From the NCBI GenBank assembly GCA_036276235.1, contig DATBDZ010000332.1:1-36204 (forward strand): a DNA stretch of 36,204 nt. Reading direction: 5' to 3'. A model generated the notes under the pieces. The model searched no databases. It worked only from the letters and a program-made list of their open reading frames with translations, and was not told the DNA's origin. This DNA comes from JANWHF01 sp036276235 (lineage in GTDB: Bacteria > Planctomycetota > Phycisphaerae > Tepidisphaerales > Tepidisphaeraceae). This document shows, one piece after another, positions 31,970 through 36,204 of the stretch; the stretch's first letter is position 1, and each line of letters starts with the position of its first letter. A program made the position numbers and the translations under genes.

Positions 31970-32578
31970 TCAGTGACGCGGATTACTGCTGACGGCATCC
32001 AATGCCAACTCCATCCGCCACAGCGGCGCGCGGCTTCCCTCCAGCCGCACCGCGCGATATCCCAACCGACGATAGAAATTCACCGCCCGCTGATTGGTCG
32101 GCGAAACATGCAACTCGACGCGCCGGGCTTCCCATGATTTGAAATAGCAAATCGCCTGTGCGTGAAGCAGCTTACCAAACCCGCGCCGCCGAAAGCCGCG
32201 CATCACGTAAAACAGATTGACGTAACCGCTGGGCGAGCCGTACGGAACTTCCAACTCCAGGTGCCCCACGCACTGCGCTCCGGAATAAGCGAGCAGAAAT
32301 CCTTCCGGAAATTCCTCGATCTTATGCCGCAGCCAGGCGAGGTAACGCACATCACCTTCAAAGCGGTGATCGTCCCCGTAGGTTTCAATGCAGGCATCGC
32401 GGCGATTGCGCGCGCATAACGCGGCATCGTTGGGGAGGTGAATCGTCCGATACGTCAGCCCCTGTACGTCTAGAACCACGGCAATAGGATGCCTTGGACG
32501 TGGGGAATTTGCAATGAATCGGCATGAGATGAGCACTCGATTTTGTGGCGACCTCGTTGTCATGGCTGGGGCAGACAT
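31970..32578 (-). CDS. GNAT-family N-acetyltransferase
   Basis: 202 aa if started at ATG 32578. The acetyl-CoA site is VMRGFRRRGFGKLLHAQAI (motif RxxGxG/A), preceded by a GYVNLFYV strand and followed by RVELHVSPTNQRAVNFYRRLGYRAVRLEG, all classic GNAT. The N-terminal 30 residues (MSAPAMTTRSPQNRVLISCR) look unlike the domain, so a later start, for example GTG 32479 (169 aa), is possible. The substrate is unknown. It has no operon partner; family C element 32663-32742 lies upstream. Confidence 0.87.
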   Translation of the reverse strand: MSAPAMTTRSPQNRVLISCRFIANSPRPRHPIAVVLDVQGLTYRTIHLPNDAALCARNRRDACIETYGDDHRFEGDVRYLAWLRHKIEEFPEGFLLAYSGAQCVGHLELEVPYGSPSGYVNLFYVMRGFRRRGFGKLLHAQAICYFKSWEARRVELHVSPTNQRAVNFYRRLGYRAVRLEGSRAPLWRMELALDAVSSNPRH

Positions 32579-32662
32579 TCCTCAACATTTCGCATCCGCG
32601 CTCTCACTCCTTATTTTGGGAATGCTGTGGTTGCCGGATTTTTGTCCGCTAGCTTCGCACAC

Positions 32663-32742
32663 CGTCATGCTGAGGTACTCCGAAGCATCTGGCCCATTCA
32701 CGCGAGCCAGCCAGATGCTTCGGAGTACCTCAGCATGACGGT
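32663..32742. repeat. Family C element, complete copy
   Basis: The two arms are exact inverted copies of about 31 nt (CGTCATGCTGAGGTACTCCG ... with ATGCTTCGGAGTACCTCAGC in the other arm), separated by about 17 nt. Cores are 32675-32680 and 32723-32728. Each arm has the ATGCT/AGCAT outer stem and GG-TACT-CC tip. It lies between divergent genes. No gene or clear promoter is seen in 32743-32905. Confidence 0.93.
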
Positions 32743-32905
32743 TGTCTCGAATTCTCAGTTGGAATTGCAGATGGCAACGTAAGTCACGCTGTTCATGCAA
32801 GATGTCGCTTCCTGTCAAGAATGGCTGCCTCATCACACGATGCCTTGCCCGCACTAGGGCGTGGGTCTACCATGCGGGCCGCCGGGCTTCGCGATGAGGA
32901 TTTGC

Positions 32906-34987
32906 ATGAGATATTTGCGCGTGCCGCTGCTGCTGCCGGCGATCTTTCTATTGGCGTGCGGCCTGCCGGGCGCATATGCCGATTCACCTTCGCCGGCCAA
33001 ATCCGCTCCTACGACCGCTCCCGCGAGTCTTTTCGATCCCGCGCGACACATGCGCGTCTCCGAAGTCCGCGCGGGGATGAGCGGGTACGGACTCACCGTT
33101 TTCTCCGGCGCGCGACCGGAGAAATTCGACGTCGAAGTCATCTCCGTCCTGAAGAACTTCAATCCCCAATACGATGTGGTTTTGATCCGCTGCAAGGACG
33201 CGCGGCTCGAACACAGCGGCGCGATCCAGGGGATGAGCGGGTCGCCGATTTATCTAAAGGATGATGCCGGGCACGAGCGGATGATCGGTGCGTTCGCGTA
33301 TGGATGGCCGATGACGAAGGATCCGATCGCGGGCGTGCAGCCGATCGAATACATGCTTGAGCTGCCGCAGTTTCCCGCCGGCGCGGAGGATGCGAAAAAT
33401 GAAGCGACTGCGAAGGCGCGTGGGGCGGCGGCAGAAGGTTCATCCATCGGCTGGGCGCCGCTCGGCGGCGCATGGCTGCCTCGATTTGCGCGGCATCGCG
33501 CGGCTCCCGATGCGCCGGGGCTGGGCGCATCATCGCCGTTACATCTGGTTGGTAATGCCGATCGCTCGCCGCGATTGCAACCGCTTTCGACGCCGCTGAT
33601 GGCGGCTGGAATTTCCCCGGCGATTCTCGACCAACTTTCGCCTGGCTTTCGCGCCGGCGGTATGGTTCCACTGCAATCGGGCGCGGCATCCGCTCCAACC
33701 ACGGGCGAGCCCGCCAAGCTTGAGCCGGGCGCTGTGCTGGCCGTTCCTCTGTTGACCGGCGATCTTGAGCTCACCGCGATCGGCACTTGCACCGAAGTTC
33801 TCGGCGATCGCGTCTTTGGCTTTGGCCATCCGTTCAACAACGAGGGCCGCGTTTCGCTGCCGATGGGCAGCGGGTCGGTTAACGGCATCATTCCAAATCT
33901 TCAGATGAGCTTTAAGCTCGGCGCGCTCGATCAGATTCGCGGCACTCTGACAACCGACGCCGCAGTCGGCGTCGCGGGAATGACCGGCGCGCCGCCGCCG
34001 ATGATCCCCATTGAGTTGAGCGTGACGTCCCCCGACGGCTCGGCACCGCGCGTCTATCGCTTTCGCGCGGCGCGGCATCCGAAGCTATCCCCCATGATCG
34101 CAGCCGCTGCGTTCGCGGGCGCGCTCGCCGGACGCAGCGAGTTGCCGCAGCTTAATACGATCGATTACGACCTCACGCTGACATTCACCAACGGCAAGAG
34201 TATTCGCTTGGCCAACCGCACGGTGAACGGCACGCCGCCCGACATTTTCGGCGACGCCGGCGCTGTTATCGCGGCCGCCGCCGACAATCCATACGAGCGC
34301 GTGATGCTCCTGCAGATCAGTGGAAATGCGAAGATTTCCGCGACCGCGCAGGCGGCGCAGGTGCTCGATGTGCATCTGCCCAAATCCAAATATCGCCCGG
34401 GAGAAACGCTCAAGGCGTACGTGACGTATCAGCCGTTCCGGGCCGAGCCGGGGACGATTCCGGTGCAATTCGATCTCCCGCGCGATTTGAAGCCGGGCGG
34501 GTATCAACTGGTGATCTCCGACGCCGAGCGATACTTCGCCGACGAGCAGGAGCAGGAGCCCTTTCATCTGACGGCTCAAAGCATCGAAGATGTTTTCGCG
34601 CTGCTGAAAGATGTCACGTCGATCCGCGAGAACGCGCTGTATCTTCGATTGATCCGCCAGCCGGATGGCGTGGCGGTCGGCCGCACGGCATTGCCGCAGC
34701 TTCCATCGTCGCGACGGCAGATGCTTCTGGGCGCAGGCCGCAGCGACGTGACCGCATACGTAAGCTCCACGGTCGAGGTCATACCGACAAACCTCGTCAT
34801 GAACGGCGCGGCGGAGTTTGCAATCACAGTGGAAGCCGGCGCGAAGGTCGCGGTAGGCGGCGTAAATCCGCCATCGCGAGCGACGCCGACTCCTCCTGCG
34901 AAATCGCCAGAGCCAGCAAAGCCGCCGGGGATCAAGGAGCCTGCGCCCAAGGATGTTCCGAAGGATGCGCCGCCGACGATTCCGTGA
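32906..34987 (+). CDS. SpoIVB/S55-like lipoprotein
   Basis: 693 aa from ATG 32906, GAGGA 5 nt upstream. A lipoprotein signal peptide ends in LLAC with C18 at +1. The S55-like region has VVLIRCKDARLEHSGAIQGM and MSGSPIYLKDD (candidate nucleophile S111), then GAFAYGWPMTKDPIAGVQPI. A second conserved block follows at about 290-340: AIGTCTEVLGDRVFGFGHPF with a conserved His, then PMGSGSVNGIIPNLQMSFKLG. The second half is beta-rich, possibly Ig-like or adhesive, and ends in a Pro/Lys-rich tail. In SpoIVB the GHxx motif precedes the GMSGSP motif; here the order is reversed. It may be a protease or a PDZ-like scaffold of the envelope; activity is not certain. Confidence 0.8.
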   Translation: MRYLRVPLLLPAIFLLACGLPGAYADSPSPAKSAPTTAPASLFDPARHMRVSEVRAGMSGYGLTVFSGARPEKFDVEVISVLKNFNPQYDVVLIRCKDARLEHSGAIQGMSGSPIYLKDDAGHERMIGAFAYGWPMTKDPIAGVQPIEYMLELPQFPAGAEDAKNEATAKARGAAAEGSSIGWAPLGGAWLPRFARHRAAPDAPGLGASSPLHLVGNADRSPRLQPLSTPLMAAGISPAILDQLSPGFRAGGMVPLQSGAASAPTTGEPAKLEPGAVLAVPLLTGDLELTAIGTCTEVLGDRVFGFGHPFNNEGRVSLPMGSGSVNGIIPNLQMSFKLGALDQIRGTLTTDAAVGVAGMTGAPPPMIPIELSVTSPDGSAPRVYRFRAARHPKLSPMIAAAAFAGALAGRSELPQLNTIDYDLTLTFTNGKSIRLANRTVNGTPPDIFGDAGAVIAAAADNPYERVMLLQISGNAKISATAQAAQVLDVHLPKSKYRPGETLKAYVTYQPFRAEPGTIPVQFDLPRDLKPGGYQLVISDAERYFADEQEQEPFHLTAQSIEDVFALLKDVTSIRENALYLRLIRQPDGVAVGRTALPQLPSSRRQMLLGAGRSDVTAYVSSTVEVIPTNLVMNGAAEFAITVEAGAKVAVGGVNPPSRATPTPPAKSPEPAKPPGIKEPAPKDVPKDAPPTIP

Positions 34988-35008
34988 TTAAATGCAGGCG
35001 CGGCTTTT

Positions 35009-35117
35009 CTCCCTCCTCCGGTACTCCGGGGGAGGGCTGGGGTGGGGGTTGTGTAGAACGGTCGCCAGTCGCGCGAACCCCCACCCTAACCCTCCCCCGG
35101 AGTACCGGAGGAGGGGA
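35009..35117. repeat. Family B element, copy 3
   Basis: Stems CCCTCCTCCGG/CCGGGGGAGGG around TACT (core 35021-35026) and the exact inverse (core 35100-35105). The interior GGGGGTTGTGTAGAACGG and GCGCGAACCCCC match copy 1. It lies between two same-strand genes and ends 30 nt before the next start. Confidence 0.93.
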
Positions 35118-35147
35118 CAGAACTCAGACACGATCACTGGAAAAATT

Positions 35148-36204
35148 ATGCGAATCTTCCTCCTCTCGCTCCTCTTCTTCACCGCCCCCGCCCTGGCGGT
35201 TGGCACCAGCTACTGGACACAAACTTCCGAAGCCGACTTCAAGGCCGGGACGCTGGACAACGTCGTGGCTTCCAATCTGGGCGATCTGAAACTCTCGCGC
35301 GCGCTCAAAACGCTGCTGGAGCAGGATCCGAAGATCAGTGCGGTTTGCGCGCTCGCCGCTGCACCAGATGGCACCATTTACGCCGGTACTGGCCCCAACG
35401 GTTTGCTCCTTTCGATCAAAGGGGAAAAGGTCAGCACTGTGCTCGATCTGGGGAAAGCGACGCATATTTTCTCGCTGCTGGTCGAAAAATCCGGCGCGGT
35501 GGTCCTCGGCACCGGCGGCGAAGCGGGCCGCGTGCTGCGGATCGATAAGCCCGGCGACAAGCCGCGCGAGATTTTCCGGGAAGACAAGGTGCAATACGTC
35601 TGGGCGATGGCGCAAACGCCGGATGGCAACATCTACGCCGCTACCGGGCCGAGCGGGCAACTTTTTGAGATCAAGCCGGATGGCTCGCGCAAGGTGCTGC
35701 TGGATAGCGATGAGAACAATCTGCTCTCGCTCGTCTCCGATGGCAAGGATTTGCTATATGTTGGCACCGATCCGCACGGCCTGGTTTATCGCGTGAACCG
35801 CAAGACCGCCGAGAGCTTTGTACTTTACAACGCCGCCGAGTCGGAGATCGCGGCATTGGCGCTGGACGCGAAGGGGAATCTGTATGCCGCCACCGCGGAA
35901 GCAAAGGATGAACCCGGCCCGCCGCGCATGCCGGCGGAATCGGAAGGCAGCGCCGGGCGGCCGGAGAGCGGGCCCTCGGGCGAGCAGCTTCCGTCGAATC
36001 ATCCGAAGGAGCCGTCTCCCCCGCCGCCGCCGGATAATGATCCGGGTCGGCCGAATCCGATTCCGAAGAGTGCAGGGGCGAGTGCGCGGGCAGGTGGCTT
36101 GGAAAACCTGATGGCGCGATTTGTGATGCGTCGCGCGCATGCACTCATTACCGACGCCGCGTTTGCTCCCTCCTCCGGTACTCCGGGGGAGGGCTGGGGT
36201 GGGG
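35148..36204 (+). CDS. Secreted beta-propeller protein (3' end missing)
   Basis: 352 codons are open to the window end. The signal peptide is MRIFLLSLLFFTAPALAVG. The mature part has repeated blades with strand-turn motifs of the type (A/G)xxxDGxxYAxTGPxG: APDGTIYAGTGPNGLLLSI, TPDGNIYAATGPSGQLFEI, GKDLLYVGTDPHGLVYRV and LDAKGNLYAATAEA. They are of NHL/PQQ-like propeller style. A Pro/Glu-rich linker then follows (residues of about 255-310). The final 38 nt are a family B arm that stays in frame (PSSGTPGEGWGG). The start has weak AT-rich sequence, not a clear ribosome site. Confidence 0.8.
   Translation, partial: MRIFLLSLLFFTAPALAVGTSYWTQTSEADFKAGTLDNVVASNLGDLKLSRALKTLLEQDPKISAVCALAAAPDGTIYAGTGPNGLLLSIKGEKVSTVLDLGKATHIFSLLVEKSGAVVLGTGGEAGRVLRIDKPGDKPREIFREDKVQYVWAMAQTPDGNIYAATGPSGQLFEIKPDGSRKVLLDSDENNLLSLVSDGKDLLYVGTDPHGLVYRVNRKTAESFVLYNAAESEIAALALDAKGNLYAATAEAKDEPGPPRMPAESEGSAGRPESGPSGEQLPSNHPKEPSPPPPPDNDPGRPNPIPKSAGASARAGGLENLMARFVMRRAHALITDAAFAPSSGTPGEGWGG
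36167..36204. repeat. Family B element, copy 4, cut by window end
   Basis: First arm with core GTACTC at 36179-36184 and the following GGGCTGGGGTGGGG, as in copy 3. It lies in the open frame of the beta-propeller gene, so either the gene stops just beyond or the element is read through. Confidence 0.88.

Noticed and set aside
8193..32742. CRISPR array made of the repeated GC-rich units
   Set aside because: Copies are scattered, inverted in pairs and not separated by uniform spacers; no cas genes are seen.
237..35796. Many long open frames antisense to or overlapping the genes above
   Set aside because: They lack family motifs, ribosome sites and signal peptides, and follow from high-G+C codon use in the real genes.

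Overview
The window looks like chromosomal DNA of a planctomycete, probably of the Phycisphaerae/Tepidisphaerales side. The reasons are the paired DUF1501 and PSCyt1/DUF1549/DUF1553 genes, an N-terminal LExR-xLLS-like export motif on a sedolisin, many secreted proteins of unknown function, an LpxI-type lipid A gene (Gram-negative envelope), and intergenic space crowded with inverted repeats. The assignment is inferred from gene content. No rRNA, tRNA, CRISPR array, integrase or IS transposase was seen.

Layout. 331-3574: coiled-coil membrane protein, double-SH3 secreted protein, small four-helix membrane protein. 3894-8213: OmpR-type response regulator and sensor kinase overlapping by 4 nt, then a sedolisin-like secreted protease. 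8355-11896 (minus): moaD overlapping lpxI, a short TauE/SafE permease, a GH-like secreted protein, a small membrane protein. 12355-16280 (minus): overlapping DUF1501 and PSCyt1-DUF1549-DUF1553 pair. 16621-18625: alkylation repair operon (Ada N-terminus fused to AlkA, then Ogt). 18651-21076 (minus): DUF899, DinB-like and SRPBCC proteins, the last with a tiny upstream ORF and a candidate operator. 21172-22508: two decayed tandem paralogues. 22782-26761 (minus): an ECF sigma operon flanked by secreted proteins. 26995-30718: moaA, a serine hydrolase and a soluble histidine kinase. 31053-31774 (minus): a complete transcription unit made of promoter, c-di-AMP (ydaO-type) riboswitch, terminator-like hairpin, a 74-aa ORF and an intrinsic terminator. 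31970-36204: GNAT acetyltransferase, S55-like lipoprotein, beta-propeller protein running off the end.

Two observations stand out. First, the ydaO-type riboswitch controls a small protein I do not recognise, not one of the usual potassium, osmolyte or cell-wall genes. Second, nearly every intergenic repeat follows one rule although the stems are unrelated in sequence: a short inverted repeat whose loop is TACT (AGTA on the other strand) closed by a G-C pair, giving the hexamer GTACTC/GAGTAC. By hand scan I count 27 copies of the hexamer in such hairpins and one elsewhere, inside the SH3 gene. The hairpins usually come as head-to-head pairs, so the whole element is a larger inverted repeat made of two smaller ones. 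This suggests a shared, undescribed process acting on or through the hairpin tip.
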